A stretch of DNA of 64,000 nt from Montifringilla adamsi. Its lineage: Eukaryota > Chordata > Aves > Passeriformes > Passeridae. A model generated the notes under the pieces. It was not told where the DNA came from and searched no databases. It saw only the letters and a program-made list of their open reading frames with translations. Of the stretch, positions 35,693 to 48,672 are shown piece after piece; the stretch's first letter is position 1; each line of letters starts with the position of its first letter. The position numbers and the translations under genes are program-made. The stretch lies in the NCBI GenBank assembly GCA_017590115.1, contig JAGGNK010006548.1, positions 1-64,000 on the forward strand, in the 5' to 3' direction.

Positions 35693-35882
35693 ATTTTATT
35701 TTTGTTTGTTTGTTTGTTTGTTTTTGTTTTGGTTTTGTTTGGGGGTTTTTTGTGCTTTTTGTTTGTTTGTTTGTTTGGTTTTGTGTGGGGTTTTTTTGGT
35801 TTTTTTTTTTTGTGGTTTTGGATTTGATTTTTTTTTTTGTTGTTTTGTTTTTGTTTTTTGGTTTTTTTGGGTTTTTTTTGAT
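35693..35882. repeat. T/G-rich low-complexity tract
   Basis: About 190 bases of GTTT and GGTTTT units. The plus-strand frames of 132, 131 and 72 codons (Phe, Val, Cys and Trp rich) and the Lys/Asn/Thr-rich minus frame are low-complexity artefacts. Confidence 0.95.
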
Positions 35883-35939
35883 CAGATATCATATGGTATG
35901 GGATATCTCTTGGGACAGTTTGGGTTAGCATTCCTGGCT

Positions 35940-36125
35940 GTGTCCTCTCCCCAGTATCTTGCTCATGTCCAGGAGAGTAGTTCAGGGGGATGTTGGAGAG
36001 GTGTCACTGATGCTGTGCCAGTGCTGCTCAGAGCAGCCAAAGCACTGCTGTGTCATCAATACCTTTCTGTGCTCTGGGAGTGCTGCTGTGGGGAAAATTA
36101 ACTTCATCCCAGCCTGGCACAAATC
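35940..36125 (-). mobile_element. TGTCCTGG-family ERV LTR fragment
   Basis: The minus strand reads GTGCCAGGCTGGGATGAAGTTAATTTTCCCCACAGCAGCAC...ATTGATGACACAGCAGTGCTTTGGCTGCTCTGAGCAGCACTGGCACAGCATCA. This matches the start of a widespread avian ERV LTR that opens TGTCCTGGTTTCAGCTGGGATAGAGTTAATTTTC. Only the 5' part of the LTR is present. Confidence 0.75.
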
Positions 36126-36375
36126 AACAGGTGAAACAGAAAATTGCAGAGGAATTTTGCCCCTTAAATTAATAAAAATAACTGAGCTTGGTGAAGCCAG
36201 AGCAAGCCAAGAAGCAATGGTGATAGTAAAAGAGCAGGAATGGAAGGAGCTGTGTGCTTGTAATCACAGGTACAAAGCACCTTCCTTTCCCCTTTTTTAT
36301 GCTCACCATCACAGGTACATACCTGTAACTGCAGGTAAATAGACAAAACCCCTCCTAAGTGCACTTTTTAATACC

Positions 36376-36483
36376 AAAAAAAAAAAAAACAAAAAACAAA
36401 CAAACAAAAAAAAAAAAAACCAAAAAACCCCCAAAAAAACTATAGAAGAGTGTGTCAGATTAAATTTTAACTAAAAAAAAAAA
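36376..36483. repeat. A-rich low-complexity tract
   Basis: Runs of A with AAAC and AAACCC interruptions. Confidence 0.9.
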
Positions 36484-37739
36484 CAACTAAAAACTAACAT
36501 TTTCAGAACTCAAGAGATGTAAAAACTTGGGAAGACTATCCTTGAAACAATTTCTTTCACTGGATGTTTTTAAGGAGAGGCTATATGAGGTGAGAATTCA
36601 GTTTTGCACTTTCAAGGGGACCTGTGCTGCGCCACAGAGGTCTGTGTACGAGCTCTCACGTGAACATCCTGAGCCTCATGCTGCAATGGGGATGTGCCCA
36701 CCTCAGTGACAGGACAGCTCTGGCTGGTATGACTGCTGCTGCTTACATAGCACGTGCAGTGCTCATTACAAGGTCCTGAGAGAAAAAGAGCGCCTTCGAG
36801 ATGACGGACGTGATGCTTGGGTTTTAAATTGTGTGTTGGGTGAACATGGGGATTAGTTCTTAGGAATATTTAGGAATACCTTATTGCAGGACTGCCTGAC
36901 ATGAGCAATCACAAAGAAAATTACTGCTGAAGGGATCAGCCCTAATGGAGTAATTGACACATTTGCAAAATTGAAGAAAAACAACCCATTGATTCTCATC
37001 CTGCTTACATCCACAAAGCAGCAAAAAAAAGTCAAGCTGCAGATTGCTGTATTAGCTGCAGAAGAGCTTGATTTGCCTTTGTATCCATTTTGGAATAACT
37101 GTTCTTATTGGAATTCTGTCTGACTGTGCAAGGTGAGATGGTTCAATTATTTAATCATGCCATCATTCTCAATTTGAAAGGCCAGTGCTAGAGCAAATGT
37201 GCTTTCTGTTTAATTTATGCCAATACTTAACCTAGTTGGTCTTTTCCCTGTTTGCGTGTCTTCAGTAATGTATCAGAATATAATGGTTATTTCCTCCATT
37301 TTTATATCTGTCAAATTTTATGAGTCTCATATTCCATGGGTGACTCTGAATATGAAAGCTTTGTTCACCTCTATGTGCTTTTCCACAGATAGAAAGATTC
37401 TGGAGGAGTGATGGAAAACAGATCGCTTTAAGTCTGCCCCCTTTCATATTGAGAGGCAAAGATTTGCACTTTCATTATACATCTGCAAGTAATTTATAAA
37501 TGCTTGTACTGGCTGATTATTTCCATAGTAATTTGTTTCATTTTTCAAGCATGCTAGCTTTCTGTCAGTGTTCTAGTGACCGAAAACCTTTCAAATAAAT
37601 GATTTCTCAGCCTGTGTTAGCCTAACAAGACTTTCAGTTTCTGCTATAGACCTTTTAAGAATTCTTTTCCTTGGCAACTTAAAGTTTGAGTCTTCTTATA
37701 GAAAGGAAAATGTTAACATCAGACATCAGTTAGAAAGCA

Positions 37740-37777
37740 GTTAGTTAGCTAGTTAGTTAGTTAGTTTGTTTGTTTTG
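37740..37777. repeat. (TTAG)n microsatellite
   Basis: About seven TTAG/CTAG units followed by TTTG units. Confidence 0.9.
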
Positions 37778-37939
37778 CTAGAGAATATCCTTTATTCAAA
37801 CTCTACTTAATCAAATGTCACACAAAAAAAGTGAAAAAGGTAAAATTGGTATGTGTTTGGAGAAGCCTCACAAGTAAGATAAAGAAAGAATTTTTAGGGT
37901 TCCTATATGTAGCTATGAGGATCCAAATATTATTTACAG

Positions 37940-38185
37940 AACCACATAATGGGTCCCCACAGAAGGGACCAGAGTGGGCTCAGCTGGTCCCACCCCCTGC
38001 TCCAGCAGGGTCACCCCAGAGCACAGGGCACAGGGTTGTGTCCAGAGGGATCTGGAATATCCCCAGTGAGGGAGACTCCATCCCCTCTCTGCACAATCTG
38101 TTCAGGGCTTGGTCACTTCTGCCTAGGGCAGAAGTTCTTTGTCATGTTCAGGAGGAACTTCCTGGGATCATTCCTGCCTGAGAAA
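37940..38185 (-). mobile_element. CR1 LINE 3' region fragment
   Basis: Minus orientation. CTCCAGCAGGGTCACCCCAGAGCACAGGGCACAGGGTTGTGTCCAGAGGGATCTGGAATATCCCCAGTGAGGGAGACTCCATCCCC is near-identical to the same region of the copies at 9,939-10,442 and 52,654-53,520. The tail is lost and the 5' end is truncated near TTCCTGGGATC. Confidence 0.92.
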
Positions 38186-41100
38186 AAAAAACAAGTCATG
38201 TAAATGAAATTAAAAATAAATTGAATAGGTCATAAAATACATGCTTTTACCTTATTATGTTTCTTACATTCTCTTGGTACTTCACAGAATTAGCTTTGCA
38301 CAAGAGCTGGAATAACTTTTATCAGACATCCTCAAAAGATTATTCATTTGACTGGGATAGTAAAACTCCTGAAATATTGTTCCTGGAAATCATGAACAAA
38401 AAAATGCAGTCCCACTGTAATCAAAATATTTCTATACATTAGGACAACAATCTTTCAGAGAAACTTAAAGAAAGGAATAGCTGGGCGAAGGGATGAAGCT
38501 CTGACAATATTTTGGCATCCTCTTTGAACACTTTAGAGTAAAATGTTTTGTATGTGTTTTTTAAGAAACTGTTCAAAAGCATGTTTCTTCCCCTATATAA
38601 TATTTTTTAAACAAAGGCTGAAATCTAAACATTTCAAAACATTAACAAATATGATTTTGAGGAGATCATCCTAATGCTTCAAACTTGTTATAATTTTAAG
38701 AAAAGACTGAAGTCCTGAGAGCAGTGTGGTGTTCCTTCTCCATAGTGTCACTTCCCAGCTGCCTTGTGGCCGTGATTGATCTCCAAACCCCAAAATGCTC
38801 AAACAACCACATCCCAAATGATAGTAATCTTTCTTCCCATCCTCTTCTTTATGGAAATAGAAATAGATGGATTTATATATCTTCAGTTCTGTGATGTCAG
38901 TTTGCCTACAACCTTTTCTGACTCAATGCCTGTTCTGTTCTATGTCTGCTTTCTACTGCTTCATCAACAAAACTGAGGAAAAAATCAGGGAATAGATTAG
39001 AGATTATTAACTAAAGGAAGGCAAGTGAAGTGGTGGTGAAAAGGTCTATATAAATACACCATTTACTTCTGAAACATTTATAATTAAAAAGAAAAAAAAA
39101 CAAAAAAAAATTAAAGCTGTGATTGAAGAAGAATGATCAACTGCAGCATTCTCCAGTGGGGTGACAGAAAACTATTAGCTGCCTAATTTTAGTGCTTGCT
39201 GTCTTTCAGTTTGAGGTAAAGCATAAACTTTAATTTCTAACTGTTATGAGAAGAATATTAAGGCAGCATGTTTTCCCATCTAATGACAGCAATCTAGCTG
39301 CCTTGCATGGTGGGCCACCAGTGCTGTAGAGAAGATGGGAGGAGGATCACTGTGTGATTCTTTAACACATCAAAAAAGACACAGGGGAGGGCTTATTTCA
39401 GTAAAATCAGTGTGTTGACTTATGTTTGGACCATCTGTGTGATCCCAGACCAGGGTCACATGATGGAAAACCTTTTGAGAGTGCAGCAGAATCACACTTG
39501 CACAATGAGAGTTCAAAGGAAGTTTGAAATAATATTTGCTAAGGGATGGGGAACAGAGGCTGCAGCTGTTTGCCCAATAAAACAAATTCAATATCCGAAT
39601 GAAATTGGAACATATAATCAATATTGGCCTAGCGAGAAAAGAAACAATAATCTTATAGCTCTTTGGAAAAGGCATGACTTTGTTCACCTTCTGGTCATGC
39701 CACAAAGCCATCTGTTTTTCTTCTGTTACATTTTGTTAAAGATTTTGAGGAGGGCATAGCTTGAGCTTGCTATGCTGCAGTGACAACATATTATTGTTTG
39801 TCTCTGCACTGATGCTATTATTTCAAAGTAATGAAATTATTTCATAGGAATAAGTATGCAGGAAGGACTGCAGAGGAACAAGGAGTACAGAGCACTGGTT
39901 CTGCAGAAATAAATGAGTTGGTATTAAAGGGCCATATCGTTAAAAATGCAGGCCAGTGGAAATTACAACTTCGAGATCAAATGTTCCTGAGAGCTGCTCA
40001 CAGACTTGCCATGGATTTTATGTATATGGAAACATTTATAGAAAAAAGCGAGACCTCGATTCAGTATGATTTTAACTTCTTATTTTTTTTATGAAATCTG
40101 ACATAATTAATGATATTTATGAACTTTTCTTTTTGTTTTCAGTCCTTCTGTCTACCTTTAAATAAATTTAATTTTCTTGAGATATTTTAAGACCTATGAA
40201 CCTGGTTTAACAGTACATTTCATCCTTAAATTCTGAGTCAAACAGGGATTAAAAGCTATTGTGCGAAGTTTTTCAACCCCTGGGAGCTCGTGCTTTGAAG
40301 AATACAAAAGCTCTAGAAGGACACGAATTACACAATGCAGGTGTACCAGAAAATGGAAATTTGAGAAGAAAAATGTTGTCTTCTTCAACAATGAAAAGTA
40401 AAACTGCTCATGGGGGGCTTGACTGGAGAGGAGGGATAGTAAGAATGGGGAAATGGAGAGCTCAGGACACAAAAGACCACTGAGAGGATGTGGGGGGAAA
40501 AAAGAAAAAAAAAATCAGTCTGGAGTAAAGAGGATGAAGCAAAGCAGGAGTGCCAGAGAAGGGCCTAACACTGTGTTCAAGAAAGAGAATAAAATGAGGA
40601 TAGATTGTGGTTTTAATTGAATATCTTGTCAGTCTCAAGCATGAGTTCCACTAAATTGACTAAGAAAGTAGAGACTTTTTTAGATATAGGAGTAAAACTT
40701 GATATCCACTGCTCTTGGAACAAAATGACAAAATGTCACATATGTAACCTTATCTCTGCAGAGCCTAGATTGCAAGCTTTTATTTGGGCATATGAGGCAT
40801 TTCTCATGTTCTGTGAGTGACAATTGCCTATCTATTTATGTCTTTCTGCACAGTATCTGTCACTTACTCTACTTTTAACCACCATGGCTTTCAAAAATGG
40901 CAAAGTCTAAATGGCAAGGTACAAAGTTTGAGATCTTTTTCCTAGTGCAATTTGCATGCTAGTAGTGGAACATAGTAGGCATAATGCATTCCAATTCTGA
41001 ACAAAGAGGTCAAAAAGCACAAAAAAAATGCAAAATAATCAGGCTGAAGTAATATTTTCTGAGTGATGACTGCAAAAGAATGGGTGCAGAAAAGATTCAG

Positions 41101-44100
41101 TGACAAAAAATCTTTCTAGTGCCAGATGAACACGGCAAGTACAGATGCATAACAAAGTTACATTCTGATTATTTTCTTGTAAATAGTTTTTAAAAAAAAG
41201 TTTACTTGTATACATGGAAAATAACTGTTTATAAAAGATAATCTAAACCAGAAGGCTTGCAAACCATTTCAGATACTCTTTCCATTCTCTCAGCACAGGT
41301 TTAGATGCAGTAGATGTAAAGAATGGTGAAACCATCGATAATCACATATATCCCCTCCATATTTTCTGCCCTGCTTGGATTCCAAGCAGTTAAAAAGCCT
41401 CTGGAATTGTACCATGCTTCCAAATGAGAGCTTCACAGAATCCAAATGTGCCATTTAACATAATTCCTCACCCGCTGCTGGGCCATCCGCGGCGGGCGCG
41501 GTAACGGCCTCCCCGCCACAGAATGCTAATGTAATGTGCAGCACTGCCATTCGGAAATTTAACTGGGAGTCAACTTCCAGCAAGTCATTTCTCCTTTCTG
41601 ATAGGAAGGTTTTCTTTCAAAATGGACCTATTTGTGCAAATTGCAGGCAGGCCTGGCTATTTTGCACAGTTGAGGGAAAGCTGGGTTGTGCTTTTTATGG
41701 AGTGAGCTATTGGGTAGATTCACATTTGACACAGAGTGCGCTGAGTTATCAACTTTCTCCAAGGGCAATCATATATCTTGTGCATCCAGAGCCAAATTAA
41801 ATCTGACATTTCATTTAAAGCCTGAGACATCCTGATGCTAAAGCAGAGCATGAGTGGTAAGAGTAGGAGGGCGTTCAGTTTTTCTGGATGGATGTTTCTG
41901 TTCCTGCCCTGCTTGTCTGGGTTGCAGATAAGGTCTAATTGCCCACCATCATCCTATATTTTAGCCAGATGGAAATCTCAGATTTAATTCTTTCCCAATG
42001 ACATTCCTGCCTGTAGTAGTTGTTGCCTGGCAATGTTAAAGAGGACTACTCTGAGCTAGCTTCAGATGGCATCGTAACCATCATTATTTATGTAGCATTT
42101 TGTGAAGATTTCTTTGGTTATCCACACAGCCCTGACATCAAGCCTGGTAGTTTGCAGGCAAAAATGCAGTCCCTGAATTTCCTAATCTCATTCAGTTCAA
42201 AATCTTTATATCTCATTCTAGGTGCTCATTGCAGACAATCTTTTCCTGCTCTCAACCTCAAATTAAAAAACAGACTTTTTTGTTGAGGTGGTGGATGGGT
42301 AAAGGTCACCAGGATGGGTAAGGCAAAGCTAGTATAAAAAGCTTTTATCCTTCATTACAGCCATGGAAATATTCAGTTTCTGGACTGGTTTCTGATACTT
42401 ACTGAAATAGACTCATAAATTCTCAAAATTTACACACTGTCACCCAGGAGTTCTAGGATAGAATCTATATCTACAGAACCAGGCTGAAGTTCTGTGTTCA
42501 TTCCACTTTTATTGTTATTTTCCAGTGAAAACTGGATCAACAGTGATGACGCAGTCCCAATAGAAATATCCACCAGGATGTAATTTCCTAGGTATTTCAT
42601 AGCAGAATTACTTCTGTATTTTTATACCTCCTCAGCCATGCCATCCTGAGTCTGTTGTGAATATCACTGTATGCAGCATGATTGTTATGAAGGAGTATTT
42701 TTTCCTATTAAGAATATTGTTCATGGCAGCAAATGCTATTGCTAAGGGTGAGAAGGCCCTTTTTACATGCTTCTTTTGTTTCCTTCATTATGCTTTATTT
42801 CACGTGTCACAGGCATGCACAACCCATACATCTTAATTATTTGATTATCATCCAAGATAGACATATCTTTCCTGCCTCTAAGGTGGGAGAAGTTGCAAGG
42901 AGTGCGAATATAAATAGAAGTAGAGAAATTCACACCTTATATATATATATATTTTTTTTCCCCACATTTCCTTCTCTATTGATTTTTCAAAAGATAATTT
43001 TTGTGGGTGTAGTGTGGGCTGCTCTAATTAGAAGCCCATTGATTGTGAACAATTATTATTTCTTCAAATCTTGGAAATGGGAGGGAAAAGATAGACGGGA
43101 AAAAAGAGGGTCAGTATTTCATTGCTTTAATGTTTGCTAATTGCACACTTTGGACACTCCTTTTAACATTCTTTTTCTGATAAAACCCCTGAATTTTTTT
43201 TTTTTCCACAATGACCTCTTTGCTTTATTAAGGTCAAAGAGGGAATGTTTATTCCTTCATGAAGAGCAACCTTGGATTGATTGAAAGGAATAATAGCCCA
43301 TTCAACCCTTTTATTGAAAAGTGGCTGGTGCTTCAATTGCATCATCACTAAGCCTTGCTGGAAAAAGCAGAAGCACTGTTGTTCACTTTGCAACATCACC
43401 CACCACCGTATATGTTGTTGGAGAGTGCCCGTTATTTGTAAAGTTATCCCTTCACATGATTTCCTGGAAGGATTTCCAGGAAATGGGAAACCTGCAAAAT
43501 GCTGCCGAAATTACAAGTTCTCACTTTTCCTACGCTGACAAAATTCACCTGAAACTTATTTTTCTAAGGAATTGTGGCATTGGCTCACACAAAAGCCTTT
43601 TGGCCTATGCTGAAGGATTCCTCAATTTCACACCCTGTCTGTCTTGCTATCACTGCAAAAAACTTGTAGTTGTTAACATACTATTACTACAGACCCTGGA
43701 GGTTAAAAAAAGAAAAAAAAAAATCTCAAATCCCGTGTGGGAACCAAGGAAAGACCCTGGACAAAGCCCACAAGGACACCTAGGCCTTGTGTGCCCGGTC
43801 CGTGGCAGAGTTCCGTGTTCCTGTGGAGGTGGTGGGAAGGGTTAAGTACCAACCACTGGGTTTCCAGGCAGTCAGAGCAGATGCTGAAGACAAAATGACA
43901 CCTCAGCCATCACAGAAATATATTTGTGATCTTCTCCCACTGCTGGGCTTGGGTGACAAAGTCTGGACAACTGAATAAGGTCAAGACAGGCTTTCCTAAC
44001 TCCATATTCCACACTATATTCTAGCTCCAATTCCATCCCTGATTGGGAGATCATGTTTCTTGGTTTTGGGGCTTTTTTTTTAAACAGTGCATCCCTGCAC

Positions 44101-44202
44101 ATATCTGTTTCTTTGCTCACTGACACCTGAAATCTTGGCTCTTTTGTTACATAGTTATGCAGGAAGAACAGAGGCATACTTATCACTTTTTTTTCTTAAA
44201 AT
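38186..44202. other. Longest transposon-free interval; unique sequence
   Basis: No gene, RNA gene or recognised transposon in about 6 kb. The sequence is AT-rich with short A tracts (39,090-39,112; 40,496-40,515). It holds a CpG-dense patch at about 41,470-41,520, and plus-strand frames of 88 codons (41,534-41,800), 135 codons (42,733-43,140) and 174 codons (43,321-43,845). None is a protein I recognise, and there is no visible exon structure. Confidence 0.5.
41470..41520. other. Isolated CpG-dense patch
   Basis: About eight CpG dinucleotides fall within 50 bases (CCGCGGCGGGCGCGGTAACGG and flanks), inside several kilobases where CpG is rare. It is too short to be a CpG island by the usual definition. 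It may be a remnant of a regulatory element or of a GC-rich insertion. Confidence 0.7.
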
Positions 44203-44345
44203 CATGATTTGTAAGGGATCTTAAGGATCATCTTGTTCCATCCCCCTGCCATGGACAGGGACATCTTCCACTATCCCAGGTTGCTCCAAGCCCTGCCCAC
44301 CCTGGCCCTGAACACTCCCAGGGATGGGGCATCCACTCTCCCTCA
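44203..44345 (-). mobile_element. CR1 LINE 3' end fragment
   Basis: Minus orientation. GGATCTTAAGGATCATCTTGTTCCATCCCCCTGCCATGGACAGGGACATCTTCCACTATCCCAGGTTGCTCCAAGCCC, then CACTCCCAGGGATGGGGCATCCAC. Standard CR1 3' sequence. Confidence 0.93.
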
Positions 44346-47300
44346 GCTTGCCAAAGGCCAGGCATTCTCTAGGAAACAGAAGTTCAGGGTTTGAAGCTCT
44401 TTCACCAAGAGAGGTGTGGAAGATCATTCCTGCTGTGAGCTGCAGAGCACCGAGCTGGCTTGGAGCAGGATGTGGTGCTCCCATTGGCCTCATTACTGAA
44501 GGAAATTGCCATGGTTGCTCAGCTCAGTGCCTGTTGCATGCTGGAGGTGTGTTCTGAGTACATCTGCAGGGCAAGTTTTCTCAGAAGATTTAAGCATGAA
44601 AAGATGAAGGAGTTCTATTTTGAGTCTCCTGCTGACGTTTTTCCTACTTTGATTTGTCTCAACAGGGAGAAATTAAATGACCTCAGTCCTTGTGTACTCA
44701 GGCAATTAAATTCTATGCAAAGCTGAACCCCAGACACCTCTGTGCTTCTGTGCATCAGGTGCTGATACATACCTTTTTCAAGGCCATAAGAACTATCTGC
44801 AATGGATCAAGAGATTTCATCCAGAATTACTCGCTCAGCCCTTGTCCTTTGCCTGACAAAAGCTGCCATCACCTCTCCACAGCTGCCAGTTCCACTTGCT
44901 CCTTGAAGGATGGCCTGGCTTTTAAGGGCATGTCTACATTGTCAGCTGCAGACTGACACATGCTGTGCTCTGAACTGGAGCTGCCTTACCCTGGGAGCTG
45001 TGCAGAGATGTAAATGCCAAACTGCTTGCCACGCTAATGAGTCCAGCTGAGTGACATTGTGCCCTGCTGGGTTTTAGGCACATGCATTCCTTCCAGGGAG
45101 AGCACTGATGTCGTGATCAACATCCATCTCAAAACAACATTATTTTGTTTGGTGTCAGGGAGAAAAAGTATTAGAGAGACAAATAAGATTTTAAAATAAC
45201 AAACAGCGGGAACATATATTTAGTCTTATGTTTTCTAATTTGACGTGTCACTCTGAGTCAAGCTGGATAGGCTTTGATCCCCCAAAAGGGACTTTTTAAT
45301 CTTCTAACAATGCACCAGTTTTCTTAGAGTGGAGCTTATGTTGGTGTTATGGTTTCCTTTTTTTTTTTTTGCTGATGTGCACAAGCCAACAGTGCAATCT
45401 TTAGGTTAATACCAACAGCATAAAACCTGATCTTGTTTCAAAACCAGTCTGAGCAATACTAAATAATTATTCAGAGTGTAGGTCCTGTAAACATGATTCA
45501 CCATGCTACTATAGATACAATTTTAGTGCTTAATTTGAGGATTATATGCTTTAAATCAAGCCTGGGACACCCACTGGCCCTGCATTCAGTACCATGTGAA
45601 TTTGAAAGGATTTGATGGCCTGGAGGAGAATGGAATAAAGCTGCTGTGGCTCCTTACTTGGAGTACTACCCCTTGAGTGACTAATAGAAAAAACAGTTTT
45701 CAATTTTCACAAGGTAATTCATCTGACTGTTGCCTAAACTGCTCCCTAGAGAGAAACAGTTTGGGTAGAAAAACTGTTTGTGAAATACACATCAATATAC
45801 TGACAGCCACCAAAAAAAAAAACCCCAAAAAATGACTCAATGAGTGTGACACTTGTCACATTAATGAGCACAATTCATATTAAGAGTTTGACACTTCCTA
45901 GCTAAAGTATTTGATTGGCCTTTTCTTGTTATTTTCCCCAAACAAAGCTTAGCATACCAAGTGTGCCTGTAGTGATGGGGCGTCTGTTTATAAATGTCCC
46001 AGTGCTGCCTCTTGGATGAGTGAGTGGAAGTGTCAGGTACAAAGCAAAGTGAAGCTGGCTTGGCAGCAGGATTAAGCCATTAAACAGCCTGTGAGCATAA
46101 AGTTCTCTCTACCTGCTCTCTCCTCTGCACTCCTGCTCAACCAAATACAGCAAATGTGTGCTGTAATTGCCACATCGTATGCCTCCACGCTCCTGCCCTG
46201 GGTTAGCATAATAAACACCCTAAATCACATTATGCTGTGTATCAGTGGCTCAGCATTCAAGATCTGTTCCTTGCTAACTGAAAATTATGACTTATCCCTG
46301 CCTTTGATTTTCTGTATTGACTGCTGGCTGTTTCTGTAGGGTTACTGTGGAAACAGGAAGAGGATCCAAGGATAGCAGTTTGTCTGTGGCATGTCTGTGC
46401 ATCCATATGTGACATCTATGTGGCCTAGAGGTGTTGACGTGTAAGAACAAACACTGCAAGAGGAAGGGCTTGAGAGTTAGGAGAGTGCAGCAATCACTGT
46501 TCTGTCGGCATCAAATACAAGGGCTCACAGTTGGCAGGAGTCTTAAATGCCAGTTTTCCTGAAAGGTGTCCTACAACGCCTTATTCTGGACTAGGAGACA
46601 ATATTCACATCTGCAAAATACTGCAAAATAAAGCAGACTTTTCTCAAATTCTTTTTTCCAGCTGGAGGGTTACAAATCTTGATTTCTCTCTCAGAGTAAT
46701 ATCCACCATCTGCAAATCTCAAACAGTCTGTGTAACCCTGTCCCCACCACAAAAATCAAGCAGAAGAGGCTCTGAATGCAGGGCCCAGGTCTCCCTTGGC
46801 TACACTCGGATCCTTGACCTGACCTCAGTGGGAAACCTTGTCCCACACACAGTCCTGGATGGATCCAGCCTTCAGCATCCATTCCTCCATTTCCCACGAG
46901 TCAGGGGAAATAAGGACACTGCCTTAGCCACCAGACTTCTTCAGACTACAGTTCTCATAATTTGATTATTATGAGCTGTTTATTTTTATTTGTTGAAATA
47001 TCAGATGCTGAGGATAGGCTATTAAAAATTACTCTGAGGAATGAGGAATATGGTAGGCAGCTATTAGTTTGAGATGACTTAGCCCAATTAGTATCCTATA
47101 TCCTGTGATGAGATGAATTTCCTTCTTAAGATGGATAGCTAAAATTTATCTTGTTCTCTGTCTAAGCTTTCCTATATCTGTGCTCTTGGGGCAGGTTTTT
47201 AGTACTCTGAGCTCCTTTCAACTGCTGATATTCCCTGTATGACTTTTCTGGGAAGGTGACTGTAAATCCTGAAGGCAGGAGCTGGAATTGAATGCACAAC

Positions 47301-47436
47301 ATGCCTGTAAGTCTGGAAACACAGGTGTCATTTCCCTGCTGATGTTGTGAAACAAAGAGATTTTTCCTGCTAATGCTGTCAGAGAGAACATCTTCCTGCA
47401 CAGGACAGAGAATATAAAAATACCTTATAATAATAG
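44346..47436. other. Intergenic sequence without recognised features
   Basis: No gene or transposon is recognised. A short A-rich tract lies near 45,811-45,830. The 144-codon plus frame at 46,531-46,965 is unrecognised and probably a chance frame. Confidence 0.5.
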
Positions 47437-47680
47437 AATATCCTGTGTTGGAAGACCAACAAGGATAATAAGTCCAGCTTCTGGCCCTTCACACAACAGT
47501 CCCAAGAATCACCCCATGTGGCTGACACTGCTGTTCAAACACTTCTTGAGCTTAGTGCTGTTACCACTTCCTTGGAAGCCTGTTCCAATGCCCAGCCACC
47601 CTCTGGGTAAAGAATCTTTTACTAACATCCATCCTAAGCGTCCCCTGAAAAAATTTCATGCCATTAAGACACAGCTCCAT
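47437..47680 (-). mobile_element. CR1 LINE 3' region, older subtype
   Basis: Minus orientation. ATCCTGTGTTGGAAGACCAACAAGGATAATAAGTCCAGCTTCTGGCCC, CACAACAGTCCCAAGAATCACCCCATGTGGCTGACA and CAAACACTTCTTGAGCTTAGTGCTGTTACCACTTCCTTGG match an older CR1 subtype. It differs from the young copies. Confidence 0.88.
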
Positions 47681-48424
47681 GACACACACCTTGAATATGT
47701 CATAGTTAGAAGGATATTAGGGCTGTCTTTGTTGCAGTTTTCTGTGACTTGGCTCTTGCTGGTCTGCTCTGCCATTAGCTGGAGAAGAAGCTTGGTCAGG
47801 ATTCCTGGCCTGCTCTGCTGCCTGGTCTGGATACACAACACACCTGGCAGAGCAACTGGGAATTGGGAATGGATTTAATTTCCCTGTGCACCATATGAAA
47901 AACATTTTGTTTTACTTTACCTGGAAGTAGCCGTCTTGGCCACCTTGTTGCTCAACTACCTCATTACTTCAATAGCATCGTGACTCAGGAGAGGAGCTGC
48001 AGGACGCAGAGCTGGTTTATCTAGCAGATAAGTGTTTAGAGAGGCCAGCAGAGGCTGGCATTTCTTCCTGTGAAGCACTGATGCAGAGCTCCCTGCTGCA
48101 GGCAGCCTAAATAATTTGTTGGAGCGCACAAAGTGTTGGTCCACAAAGCAATCTCAACTCTAAACTATCGGTCAGAAGCCGAAATCTGTCTTCTCAAGAG
48201 ATGTATTCCAGTTTCACACATGGGAAAGCAGAGTCACAGGGCTTTAGTAGCACAGACTTCATCCTGCAGTGAAATCAGTGGCAGCTAGAGATCCTGTGGT
48301 TCCTTTTCCATAATCACCCTGTCTTTGGATTAGATTTTGGAGTGGGTGCAACTGAAACCACCTCTCATTTTCTGTGACAGCACTTGATGAGCAATGTGAT
48401 TCAGGCAACAGAAGGTACATCACC
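47681..48424. other. Intergenic sequence
   Basis: No gene or recognisable repeat is seen. Confidence 0.5.
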
Positions 48425-48672
48425 TGAGTGTTAGTGAGATCCAACCTGTGCCACAGCCTCACCACCCTCACAGTAAAGAATTTCTTCCCAAAATTTAATC
48501 TAAATCCACCCTTTTTCATTGTGAAGATCTTCCCCCTTGTTCTCTCACTGCAAGCTCTTGTTTAAAGTTCCTCTCCAGCCCTCTTGTAGACATTTTCCAC
48601 AGTGGAAGGTGCTCTGAGATCCTCCTGAAGAGCCTTCTATTCTCCAGGCTCAACTCTCCCAGCCCACCCCCT
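48425..48672 (-). mobile_element. CR1 LINE 3' region fragment
   Basis: Minus orientation. CAACCTGTGCCACAGCCTCACCACCCTCACAGTAAAGAATTTCTTCCCAAAATTTAATCTAAATCCACCC, then CCTGAAGAGCCTTCTATTCTCCAGGCTCAACTCTCCCAGCCC. This is the central part of the CR1 3' end, without the tail. Confidence 0.9.

Larger units (their letters stand above)
36126..37939. other. Intergenic sequence with simple repeats
   Basis: No gene is recognised. It contains an A-rich tract at 36,376-36,483 and a (TTAG)n/(TTTG)n tract at 37,740-37,777. Confidence 0.5.

Noticed and set aside
35429..36101. Hydrophobic, Phe/Val/Cys-rich frames resembling a membrane protein
   Set aside because: They are generated by the G/T-rich low-complexity tract at 35,693-35,882.
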